From assembly GCA_040388605.1 (NCBI GenBank), contig JAZKBN010000082.1, positions 1 through 35,239 on the forward strand: a DNA stretch of 35,239 nucleotides, given 5' to 3'. Below the pieces are notes generated by a model. That model had not been told where the DNA came from. It made no database searches and saw only the letters and a list, made by a program, of their open reading frames with translations. Numbering within the stretch: the first letter of the stretch is position 1; each line of letters starts with the position of its first letter. Below are positions 27,726 through 35,239 of this stretch, piece by piece. Both the position numbers and the translations under genes were made by a program. This DNA is from JAZKBN01 sp040388605 (GTDB lineage: Bacteria; Bacteroidota; Bacteroidia; Cytophagales; Flexibacteraceae).

Positions 27726-29485
27726 ATGGAAAGACATACCTACAATATGGGCCTTACAGGCAACTGCGCTTTTATGGCCTATATTGATACCCGAGGGGCC
27801 GTAAAATGGATGTGTATGCCGCGTTTCGACAGCAGCTTTATTTTCGGCTCTCTTATAGCGGGTGAAAAAGGCGGCGAATTCAGCATTCGCCCGAGCAGGT
27901 GTATATTGAAAACACCAATATGCTGCAAACCGATTTCAAAAGCGCTTCCGGCTCTTTCCGCCTGACAGATTTTGCCCCGCGCTTTTTTCAAAACGATCGG
28001 TTTTACAAGCCACTCATGCTTGTTCGCAAAATTGAGGTTTTAAGCGGCGCCCCGGAAGTCAGAATAGTTTGCAGGCCTGTAGGCGGGTACGGAAGCGTTT
28101 CTCCAAGTATTATGTACGGAAGCAATTCCATACGCTACGAGGGCCTTGCCGACCCTGTAAGGCTGACAACCAATGTACCCCTGAACTACATAGTAAGCGA
28201 GCAAAAATTTGTGCTTACAGATGCTATGTGGCTTTGCTTTACCTACGGAGTTCCCTTGGAAGGGCCTATAGAATCAACACTTGAAGATTTCTATAAACGC
28301 ACATTGGTTTACTGGCGCAGGTGGGTAAGGGCCACAAGCATAGCATCGGTTTACCAAAGGAATATTATACGCTCTGCCTTGGTGCTTAAGCTGCACCAGT
28401 ATGAAGATACGGGAGGCATAATTGCATCAGGTACAGCATCATTATCTGAGTTCGACGGCAGCACACGCAATTGGGACTACCGCTATTGCTGGATGCGCGA
28501 TGCTTATTACACCCTGAATGCCTTTAATTCCGTTGGCCACTTCGAGGAGCTGGAACAATATTTTAAATACATACTTAATGTAATAACCGCTGAAACCAAG
28601 AGGGCGCAACCTTTATACAGCATTACCGGGGAATCTAATATAGAAGAGCTTATCCTCGATTTGCCCGGTTACCGGGGTAATCAACCGGTAAGAATCGGCA
28701 ACCAGGCATCTGAACACGTACAGAACGATGTTTACGGGCAGGTGCTTACCAGCCTGTTGCCTGTTTATGTTGATGCCCGCCTGAACTATGGCGAACCCAA
28801 TAAATACAAGCAATTGGTTCACTGGCTTGTAGATAAAATTGAAATGACAATGGATGAGCCTGATGCCGGAATCTGGGAATTCCGTGGGAGGGAACAGTAC
28901 CATGCCTATACTTATTTATTCCACTGGGCGGGCAGCAAAGCAGCATGCAAAATAGCCGACTACTATGGCGACAGGAAGCTAAAAAAGCAGGCGCTTAAAC
29001 TGGTTCGCCTGTCATCAGAAAAATTGGAAGCCTGCTACGATCCGGTTCAAAAGGCTTACACACAAGCTATTGGAGTAAAGCATTTAGATGCCGCCTGCCT
29101 GCAGCTTATTACAATGAACTACCTTGACCCGCGTTCGCAAAGGGCTAAAGACCACCTTGCTGCGCTTGAAAGAGAACTTAAAGCCGAGGGAGGGCTATTC
29201 TACCGCTACCTGCATTCCGATGATTTTGGCAAACCGCATGCAACCTTCCTGGTCTGCGGCTTTTGGTATGTTGAAGCCTTAGCTTGCACCGGACGCATTA
29301 ACCAGGCAGTTAAGCATTTCGAGGAACTGTTGAAATACAGCAACCACCTTGGCCTCTTCAGCGAGGATGTTGAATCAGGAAACGGCAGCCAATGGGGAAA
29401 TTTTCCGCAGACCTACAGCCACGTGGGCTTAATGAATGCCGCATACCGTATTTCGCGCAAGCTTGATTTGCCGGTTTTCTTATAA
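27726..29485 (+). CDS. GH15 glucosidase/trehalase-like protein with a one-base frameshift
   Basis: A glycoside hydrolase family 15 enzyme (glucoamylase, glucodextranase or trehalase type), cytoplasmic, about 586 residues once repaired. The N-terminus (ATG at 27726; a GTG two codons earlier is possible) reads YNMGLTGNCAFMAYIDTRGAV and PRFDSSFIFGSL. After GGEFSIR the frame breaks. The true continuation, PEQVYIENTNMLQTDF, is in the +2 frame. Adding one C to the CCC at 27890-27892 restores it, giving IRPEQVYIEN. The rest is intact: RNWDYRYCWMRDAYYTL, GIWEFRGREQYHAYT with the expected catalytic Glu, and FSEDVESGNGSQWGNFPQTYSH with the second. The short homopolymer makes a sequencing error plausible; otherwise the gene is a young pseudogene. 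Downstream of treY, it may trim maltodextrins or hydrolyse trehalose. Confidence 0.88.
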
Positions 29486-29552
29486 ATATATCATTACCAA
29501 CATTATAACATTTAATCAAGACCTGTTAAACCACCAATAAACATTAAAAGCC

Positions 29553-29675
29553 ATGTATAACTGCCACTGTAATTTCCGGATAAGCTATAATTGCCTGAAT
29601 AATAACGAGGCAATTAAGCAGCATAACTTTTCGCCGTTGCCGAATATCATTTATCGCCTGGGCAGGCAATTCTGA
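29553..29675 (+). CDS. possible 40-residue ORF, unrecognised
   Basis: ATG to TGA, beginning MYNCHCNFRISYNCLNN, with three Cys near the N-terminus. The upstream aaaag is at best a weak ribosome site. No family is recognised and an ORF of this length is common by chance, so it may not be a gene. An inverted repeat at 29588-29616 lies inside it. Confidence 0.12.
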   Translation: MYNCHCNFRISYNCLNNNEAIKQHNFSPLPNIIYRLGRQF

Positions 29676-29726
29676 TATACCAAGGCTGCATTTTGCATAC
29701 GAGTGCCGAAGCAGCTAAGCGGCAAA

Positions 29727-29765
29727 CATTAAAAAAGGAGAGCATGTTGCCCTCCTTTTTTAATG
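29727..29765. terminator. bidirectional rho-independent terminator
   Basis: Perfect 14-bp arms cattaaaaaaggag (29727-29740) and ctccttttttaatg (29752-29765), with an 11-base loop. It serves the GH15 gene on the plus strand and the convergent lipoprotein gene ending at 29796 on the minus strand. Confidence 0.88.
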
Positions 29766-29795
29766 TTCGTACTGCAGTCATACCCGCTAAGCGCT

Positions 29796-30464
29796 TTACT
29801 TTTTAGCAAGTCCGGGAACTACGCCTTTTTTCTGCATATCATCGGTAATTGCTTTTGTAAATTCCTTAGCAAGCTCCTTGGCCGAGGAAGGGTCGAAGGT
29901 TTCTGTTTGGGCTGAATATTTCAGCTCGCCCTTTGGCAGAATGTAGAAATTGGCTTCCAGTATATAATTGGTTGTGCTGCCATAATAATCAGGTGTATAA
30001 ACCCTGCTGTACATGGTATTATAATAAGGCCAGAAGTTATTGTAGCCGCCATGATATGGGGTGTTGATCATAGCCCCGGGTGCATAATCGCGCTCCTTTT
30101 CTTTATCGAGCAGCGAAACCGCAAAAGCGGCATCGTAACCGTCGCGATTAATTTTCAGGTCCACATTTTTATCATCGGGGTTGCCGAACTGTGCAGGGCC
30201 GTACATTTTAAAGCTGGAAACGGCATGTATTCCCTGGGCTTCCAATGCCGAAACAAGGGCGTTTTCCGTGCTTTCCCTGATTTCACGATCTTTGGCCCCC
30301 ATGAGGCCTATTACTAATACATTGTTATAAGCCTGCAGTTTGGTTTCACCGGCTTTCCAGCTGGAAACCACCCTTGTGGAAGTTGCGCAACCATAAAGCA
30401 TGGGCAGCGCGAGCATACAGGTATAAATAAACAGAAGTGAAAGTACATATTTTGAATTTTTCAT
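29796..30464 (-). CDS. uncharacterised lipoprotein
   Basis: 222 residues from the ATG at 30462-30464; a longer in-frame start at 30515 would add 17 residues before the signal and is rejected. The signal peptide ends in a lipobox LPMLYGC, with Cys at residue 26, followed by ATSTRVVSSWKAG. There is no acidic export signal, so a periplasm-facing position is more likely. A domain of about 50-115 (NNVLVIGLMG, RESTENALVSALEAQGIHAV) looks like the alpha/beta fold seen in other Bacteroidota lipoproteins of the DUF4136 kind, but the match is not certain. A Tyr/Asn-rich stretch (YHGGYNNFWPYYN) and a beta segment follow. The function is unknown. It is divergent from the glycosyltransferase gene. Confidence 0.75.
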   Translation of the reverse strand: MKNSKYVLSLLFIYTCMLALPMLYGCATSTRVVSSWKAGETKLQAYNNVLVIGLMGAKDREIRESTENALVSALEAQGIHAVSSFKMYGPAQFGNPDDKNVDLKINRDGYDAAFAVSLLDKEKERDYAPGAMINTPYHGGYNNFWPYYNTMYSRVYTPDYYGSTTNYILEANFYILPKGELKYSAQTETFDPSSAKELAKEFTKAITDDMQKKGVVPGLAKK

Positions 30465-30585
30465 AACTGTGGATGTTAGTTGCCAAAGTATATCAAATAC
30501 GGATCCAAAATGCATTCATCATTAAGCCGATTATTGAATACCTTTACTTAATTAATATTCTGCTGCCTTTAGATGACTTTTTAAT

Positions 30586-31524
30586 ATGTCGGCCCCGAGT
30601 TTAACTGTAGTTTGCCTTTGCTATAACCAGGCACAGTGGCTGCGCGCAGCCTTAGATTCTGTTGTAGCTCAAACTTTTTCGCCACTGGAACTGATTATTG
30701 CAGATGATTGCAGCACCGACAACAGCCGCGATGTAATTGAGGAATTCGTAATTGAGTATCCTGGTACCACAGTAATATTTAATGAAACTAACCTTGGCAA
30801 TTGTAAAGCCTTTAATAAGGCTCTTGCCCTGGCTTCGGGAAAATACATAATTGATCTTGCCGCAGATGATATTATGCTGCCCTTACGGGCACAAACTCAA
30901 ATAGATGAATTTGAAAAAGCCGGGCCTGATGCAGCCCTTTGCTATTCGAATGCCCATTTTATAGATACCGAAGGCAAAGTAACCGGACCGTATTACCATG
31001 AAGCAAGGCCCGCATCTTTAATTAAGCAGGGCAATGTTTATGAAGCGCTTTGGGGCCCTAATTTCATTTGTTCTCCCTCTGTTATGTTCAGAACCTCTCT
31101 GTTAAAAGATGCCGGGGGCTACGATGAAACACTTGCATACGAAGATTTTGATGTTTGGCTGAGGCTTGCCCGCAAGTATGATTTCATTTACGCCGATGCA
31201 TTACTTACTGAAAAGCGTAAGGTTCCGGGCAGTCTTTCTTCAAAGAAAACAGCGCTCAGGGAAGGCAAAATGCTGGCATCGACTTTACAAATTTGCAGAA
31301 AGGCCAAGGCACTTAACAAAAATAAGGCCGAAGATATTGCACTGGCACGCTTTGCGGCATACCACCTGAGGCTTGCTGTAATAACTGAAAACCATGAAGT
31401 TGCCCGTGGCTTTTCAGATTTTTTACGGGAAATGGGTATGCTGAATTTTATTGGTAAAGTATGGCAAAGCGCTGCAGATTTTGACTTGCCGCTTGGCTTT
31501 TTGCGCAGGTTTATTAAGGGATAA
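30586..31524 (+). CDS. family 2 glycosyltransferase
   Basis: A GT-A fold glycosyltransferase of 312 residues, cytoplasmic or membrane-associated. The N-terminus SLTVVCLCYNQAQWLRAALDSV, then LIIADDCSTDNS (nucleotide-binding aspartates), NLGNCKAFNKAL, the DXD-like AADD motif and an acceptor-site YEDFDVWLRL (ED motif) are typical of GT2. No transmembrane segment is seen in the C-terminal region. Sugar donor and acceptor cannot be inferred. It stands alone, 85 bp upstream of dnaE, with a 121-bp divergent region behind it, so there is no capsule or O-antigen cluster here to suggest a pathway. Confidence 0.88.
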   Translation: MSAPSLTVVCLCYNQAQWLRAALDSVVAQTFSPLELIIADDCSTDNSRDVIEEFVIEYPGTTVIFNETNLGNCKAFNKALALASGKYIIDLAADDIMLPLRAQTQIDEFEKAGPDAALCYSNAHFIDTEGKVTGPYYHEARPASLIKQGNVYEALWGPNFICSPSVMFRTSLLKDAGGYDETLAYEDFDVWLRLARKYDFIYADALLTEKRKVPGSLSSKKTALREGKMLASTLQICRKAKALNKNKAEDIALARFAAYHLRLAVITENHEVARGFSDFLREMGMLNFIGKVWQSAADFDLPLGFLRRFIKG

Positions 31525-31574
31525 AAAGACAGGTAAAGGGCAATTTAAGCTGCCGGATTTCGGGAAAAAAGGTG

Positions 31575-31582
31575 TAAATTTG
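31575..31582 (+). promoter_or_regulatory. Bacteroidota -7 box upstream of dnaE
   Basis: TAAATTTG matches TAnnTTTG exactly and ends 27 bases before the dnaE ATG. The -33 element is weak (ttt near 31543-31558). It suggests dnaE has its own promoter rather than depending on the glycosyltransferase gene. Confidence 0.5.
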
Positions 31583-31609
31583 AATAAGTATCCTTTTAAA
31601 ATCCGCTGA

Positions 31610-34600
31610 ATGCCCTCGTTTTCCCACCTTCACTGCCATACCCAATATTCCCTGCTCGACGGGCAGGCATCCGTAAAATCTTTAATGGCCAAGGCCGCTG
31701 CAGATAATATGCGTGCCGTTGCCATTACAGATCACGGTAATATGTTCGGGGTTTTCAACTTTGTGAAAGAGGCGGCGGCTCATAAAATTAAGCCTATTAT
31801 AGGCTGCGAGTTTTACCTCACCGAAGACAGGCACATAAAGCAATTTACCAAGGAAAATAAGGACAACCGTTTCCACCAGCTGCTGCTGGCAAAAAACCAG
31901 GAAGGTTACAAAAATCTTTGCACGCTTACCAGCCTGGGTTATATTGAGGGGCTTTACAGCAAGTGGCCCCGAATTGATAAGGAGCTTATTTTAAAGTACC
32001 ACGAAGGCCTTATTGCCACCACCTGCTGCCTGGGCGCATCGGTTCCACAGGCCATCTTAAACCAAGGCGAAGAAGCTGCCGAAAAAGAGTTTAAATGGTG
32101 GCTCGATATTTTTGGCGAAGACTATTATATTGAGCTGCAGCGCCATGGACTGAAAGAGCAGGAACAGGTTAACCATGTGCTGTTGAAATTCGCAGCCAAA
32201 TACAATGTTAAAATCATTTGCAGCAACGACAGCCATTACGTTGATCGTGATGATGCCAATGCGCACGATATTCTGCTCTGTGTAAATACCGGCGAGCTTA
32301 AAAGCACCCCTATCTGGAAAGAAGAAGGCAGCGTTCCGCGTGATCACCGTTTTGGCTTCAGCAACGATGAGTTTTTCTTTAAAACGCAGGCCGAAATGGC
32401 CACGCTTTTCCATGACCTGCCGCAGGCGCTTGATAACACGAACGAAATTGTAGATAAAATTGACCCGCCGGTAATTAAGCGCAACATCATGTTGCCTGAA
32501 TTCCCGCTCCCCCACGGTTTTACCACACCCGATGATTTCCTGCGTCACCTTACTTATGAAGGCGGTAAAAAGCGTTACGGCGATATAACCGACACCGTAA
32601 AAGAACGTTTAGATTTTGAGCTGCATACCATTAAAACAATGGGTTTTGCCGGCTATTTCCTGATTGTGCAGGACCTGATTGCCCGCGGACGTGAACGCGG
32701 AGTTTGGGTAGGCCCCGGCCGTGGTTCGGCTGCAGGTTCGGCAGTAGCTTATGCAATAGGCATTACCAATATAGACCCTATTAAATACAGCCTGCTCTTC
32801 GAGAGGTTCCTGAACCCGGAGCGTGTAACCATGCCCGATATTGATATTGACTTCGACGACGAAAGCCGTGGTAAAGTCATTGATTATGTTGTGGAAAAAT
32901 ATGGTCGTAACCAGGTAGCCCAAATTATTACTTACGGCACCATGGGCGCCAAATCGGCTATTAAAGATGTGGCCCGGGTGCTTGACTTACCGCTTTCCGA
33001 AGCCAACTACCTTGCCAAGCTCATACCTGATGGTGTGGGCATAAATCTTACACAGGCCTATAAAGACAGCCCCGAGCTGGCCGAAATACGCAGCATTCCC
33101 GGTCCCCGGCAGGATGTATTGCGTAACGCCGAAAAGCTTGAAGGTTCGGTAAGGAATACGGGCATACATGCATCAGCATACGTTATTGCGCCGGAGAACC
33201 TGCGTACACTTGTCCCGCTTTGTGTCAGTAAAGATGCCGAACTTTACGTAAGCCAATTCGACGGTAAGCTGATTGAAGATGCCGGCCTGCTTAAAATGGA
33301 CTTTTTGGGCCTTAAAACCCTGACTGTTATGCGCGATGCAATAGCCAATATTGTAATGCGCGGCGGCGATAATATTGATCTCGATTTTATTCCGCTTGAT
33401 GATGAGCCCACATTTAACCTTTATCGTCGCGGAGATACGGTTGGTACTTTCCAGTTTGAATCTGAAGGTATGCGCCAATACCTGAAAGATCTAAAGCCGA
33501 CAAATATAGAAGACCTGATTGCCATGAATGCCCTGTTCAGGCCGGGGCCTATGAACTTTATTCCAAGCTTTATTAACCGCAAGCAGGGACGAGAAAAGAT
33601 TGCTTACCCGCACCCCTTGCTTGAAGGCATTCTTAAGCATACCTACGGCATTATGGTGTACCAGGAGCAAATTATGCAAACGGCCCAAATATTAGCCGGT
33701 TACAGTCTTGGCGGCGCCGATTTGCTTCGCCGGGCTATGGGTAAGAAAGACAAGGAAAAAATGGCTAAGGAAAGGGTAAAGTTTGTGGAAGGCTCATTCA
33801 AGCTCCACGACATACCTGAAGCCCATGCCACCGAGGTTTTCGATATTATGGAGCGTTTTGCGGAATATGGCTTTAACCGCAGCCACGCGGCAGCCTATTC
33901 AGTAGTTGCATACCAAACTGCCTACCTGAAAGCCAATTTCCCGGCTGAATATATGGCTGCTGTTCTTACCAACAGCATGGGCGATTTAGACAAAATTACC
34001 GTGATGCTCAACGAATGCAGGCGCATGGGCTTAACCGTTTTAGGGCCTGATGTGAATGAAAGCATGCGGACTTTCTCAGTGAACCCGGAAGGCAAAATCA
34101 GGTTTGGCTTGGGAGCAATAAAAGGAACCGGCGACGCTGCAGCTGAATCAATTATTAACGAGCGCAAGCAAAAAGGTATTTTTGCCAACGTTTTTGACTT
34201 TGCCGGGCGTATAAACATAAGAGCTGTGAATAAGAAAACACTTGAAAGCCTGGCGCTTTCCGGCGCTTTCGATTCGTTTACATATCATAGGGCACAGTAT
34301 TTTGCCGAAGGAGATGCGCTTGTTGACAAAATTTCAAAATTTGCGAATGCAGTAGCGGTTCAGAAAGAAACTGCACAAAGCTCCTTATTCGGCAGTTCCG
34401 GAACAGGCAGCTCTGCCGGTGCTTTGCCTAAAGTTAACCCCTGCGAACCCTGGAGCGAGATTCAAAAGCTCAGGAAAGAAAAAGAGGTGGTGGGTTTTTA
34501 CATATCGGGTCACCCGCTTGACCAGTACAGGCTTGAATTAAACAAGTTCTGTAATTCTTCTTTAGATACGCTTGATAAGTTCGGGCCCAACCAGGAAGTA

Positions 34601-35092
34601 AGGGTTGCCGGTATGATATCGAGTAAATCTGTAAGGCAAAGTAAGAACGGCAACCCGTTCATGAACTTTAAGCTGGAAGATGATATGACAGCTTTGGACA
34701 TTGCCCTTTTTGGCAAAGACTATTACAGCTTTAAAGACTACATAGAAGATGGCAGCATGCTGCGTATCAGCGGAACCATGATGCCCAGTTTCAGGGACAA
34801 AGAAAAGCTGGAGTTTAAAATTTCGAAAGTAGAGCTGCTTTCGGAATTGCGAGAAAAGCTGAAAAGTATTATGCTTTCAATAAACCTTGAAAACCTGACT
34901 CCGTTCATGATTGAAAGGCTGCAGGAAGTTGCGCAAAAACACCCCGGCAAATGCTATATGCGATTCCAGCTGTACGACAGCGAGAAGAAAACTTTTGTTA
35001 AGGTATCAAGCCTTGGGTTTAGAATAAACCCTTCTAATGAATTCCTTGATGAAATTGCCACAGTTGGTTCAGATGCTTATGAGCTTGCCTGA
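31610..35092 (+). CDS. dnaE: DNA polymerase III alpha subunit DnaE
   Basis: The replicative polymerase catalytic subunit, 1160 residues, complete. An N-terminal PHP domain has H6, H8 and H10 in HLHCHTQYS, AITDHGN, GCEFYL and CSNDSHY; these metal-ligand positions look retained, unlike the degenerate E. coli site. The polymerase palm carries D410 and D412 in MPDIDIDF and D564 in KMDFLGLKTLT, equivalent to E. coli D401, D403 and D555. GPGRGSAAGS, the fingers region and YGFNRSHAAAYS follow. Near the C-terminus are a helix-hairpin-helix region and an OB fold (EVRVAGMISSKSVRQSKNGN, MNFKLEDDM). The ATG follows the -7 box by 27 bases. Confidence 0.96.
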   Translation: MPSFSHLHCHTQYSLLDGQASVKSLMAKAAADNMRAVAITDHGNMFGVFNFVKEAAAHKIKPIIGCEFYLTEDRHIKQFTKENKDNRFHQLLLAKNQEGYKNLCTLTSLGYIEGLYSKWPRIDKELILKYHEGLIATTCCLGASVPQAILNQGEEAAEKEFKWWLDIFGEDYYIELQRHGLKEQEQVNHVLLKFAAKYNVKIICSNDSHYVDRDDANAHDILLCVNTGELKSTPIWKEEGSVPRDHRFGFSNDEFFFKTQAEMATLFHDLPQALDNTNEIVDKIDPPVIKRNIMLPEFPLPHGFTTPDDFLRHLTYEGGKKRYGDITDTVKERLDFELHTIKTMGFAGYFLIVQDLIARGRERGVWVGPGRGSAAGSAVAYAIGITNIDPIKYSLLFERFLNPERVTMPDIDIDFDDESRGKVIDYVVEKYGRNQVAQIITYGTMGAKSAIKDVARVLDLPLSEANYLAKLIPDGVGINLTQAYKDSPELAEIRSIPGPRQDVLRNAEKLEGSVRNTGIHASAYVIAPENLRTLVPLCVSKDAELYVSQFDGKLIEDAGLLKMDFLGLKTLTVMRDAIANIVMRGGDNIDLDFIPLDDEPTFNLYRRGDTVGTFQFESEGMRQYLKDLKPTNIEDLIAMNALFRPGPMNFIPSFINRKQGREKIAYPHPLLEGILKHTYGIMVYQEQIMQTAQILAGYSLGGADLLRRAMGKKDKEKMAKERVKFVEGSFKLHDIPEAHATEVFDIMERFAEYGFNRSHAAAYSVVAYQTAYLKANFPAEYMAAVLTNSMGDLDKITVMLNECRRMGLTVLGPDVNESMRTFSVNPEGKIRFGLGAIKGTGDAAAESIINERKQKGIFANVFDFAGRINIRAVNKKTLESLALSGAFDSFTYHRAQYFAEGDALVDKISKFANAVAVQKETAQSSLFGSSGTGSSAGALPKVNPCEPWSEIQKLRKEKEVVGFYISGHPLDQYRLELNKFCNSSLDTLDKFGPNQEVRVAGMISSKSVRQSKNGNPFMNFKLEDDMTALDIALFGKDYYSFKDYIEDGSMLRISGTMMPSFRDKEKLEFKISKVELLSELREKLKSIMLSINLENLTPFMIERLQEVAQKHPGKCYMRFQLYDSEKKTFVKVSSLGFRINPSNEFLDEIATVGSDAYELA

Positions 35093-35128
35093 TAAACTTA
35101 CCCTTCCAGGAGCCAAAGCGGGCAGAGC

Positions 35129-35154
35129 CTTTAGGAAGCTAAAGCCGTGTTTTT
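35129..35154 (+). terminator. possible dnaE terminator
   Basis: A 6-bp stem ctttag/ctaaag (35129-35134 and 35139-35144) with loop gaag, then a run of five Ts at 35150-35154, 36 bases after the dnaE stop. The stem is short and a five-base spacer precedes the Ts, so support is modest. Nothing else is recognised up to the window end. Confidence 0.35.
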
Positions 35155-35239
35155 ATTCTTACCCCTGAGGCCCTTTATAAAAACCGACATAATGGTCAAA
35201 AGTAGTTGGTAACAAGCCTAAAAACAGGGTATAATCACT

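Larger units (their letters stand above)
29486..29795. other. 310-bp intergenic region
   Basis: Contains a weak 40-codon ORF (29553-29675), an inverted repeat taattgcc/ggcaatta (29588-29595 and 29609-29616) and a strong terminator (29727-29765). Nothing else is recognised. Confidence 0.5.

Noticed and set aside
27720..27965. Separate short gene before the GH15 gene
   Set aside because: Its 66 or so good residues are the conserved N-terminus of GH15, and the tail after the CCC run is out-of-frame noise. It is the same gene with a frameshift.
32057..32548. Minus-strand ORF of 163 codons inside dnaE
   Set aside because: Shadow of the PHP region of dnaE. No start signal or family pattern.
35093..35239. 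tRNA or small RNA gene after dnaE
   Set aside because: No cloverleaf, CCA end or strong structure was found. Only a short hairpin with a T-run is visible.

Overview
The window looks like chromosomal DNA from a member of the Bacteroidota, probably Chitinophagia- or Sphingobacteriia-like. Several secreted proteins carry type IX secretion (T9SS) C-terminal sorting domains with a YPNP motif. Lipoproteins, a TAnnTTTG-type promoter before dnaE and the TreY/TreZ/GlgX set fit the same group. Two runs of ten Ns (6284-6293 and 14023-14032) show that this is a scaffold, and both fall inside genes.

Layout. (1) 1-6702: little at the left edge, then a giant minus-strand T9SS surface protein (about 2,100 codons) broken by the first gap. 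(2) 7144-8619: a minus-strand MocR-type regulator whose predicted PLP lysine is replaced by arginine. (3) 8721-10669: two paralogous lamin-tail-domain surface proteins, one T9SS-exported and one a lipoprotein. (4) 10716-20082: seven closely spaced plus-strand genes: DcuC-type carrier, isoaspartyl dipeptidase, OprP-like porin, secreted M14 metallopeptidase, second OprP-like porin, secreted alpha/beta hydrolase and DctA-type symporter. Read together they form a plausible outer-membrane-to-cytoplasm route for acidic peptides, aspartate or C4-dicarboxylates. (5) 20137-20883: a convergent DUF72 gene sharing a bidirectional terminator with dctA. (6) 21057-29485: a glycogen-to-trehalose operon, glgX-treZ-treY followed by a GH15 glucosidase/trehalase with a one-base frameshift. 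(7) 29796-31524: an uncharacterised lipoprotein and a divergent family 2 glycosyltransferase. (8) 31610-35092: complete dnaE (DNA polymerase III alpha).

The most notable points are the acidic-substrate cluster, an in-frame foreign insert flanked by an 8-bp direct repeat in the first porin gene (probably an assembly chimera), the lysine-less MocR protein, and the GH15 frameshift. No tRNA, rRNA, CRISPR array, transposase or phage gene was recognised.
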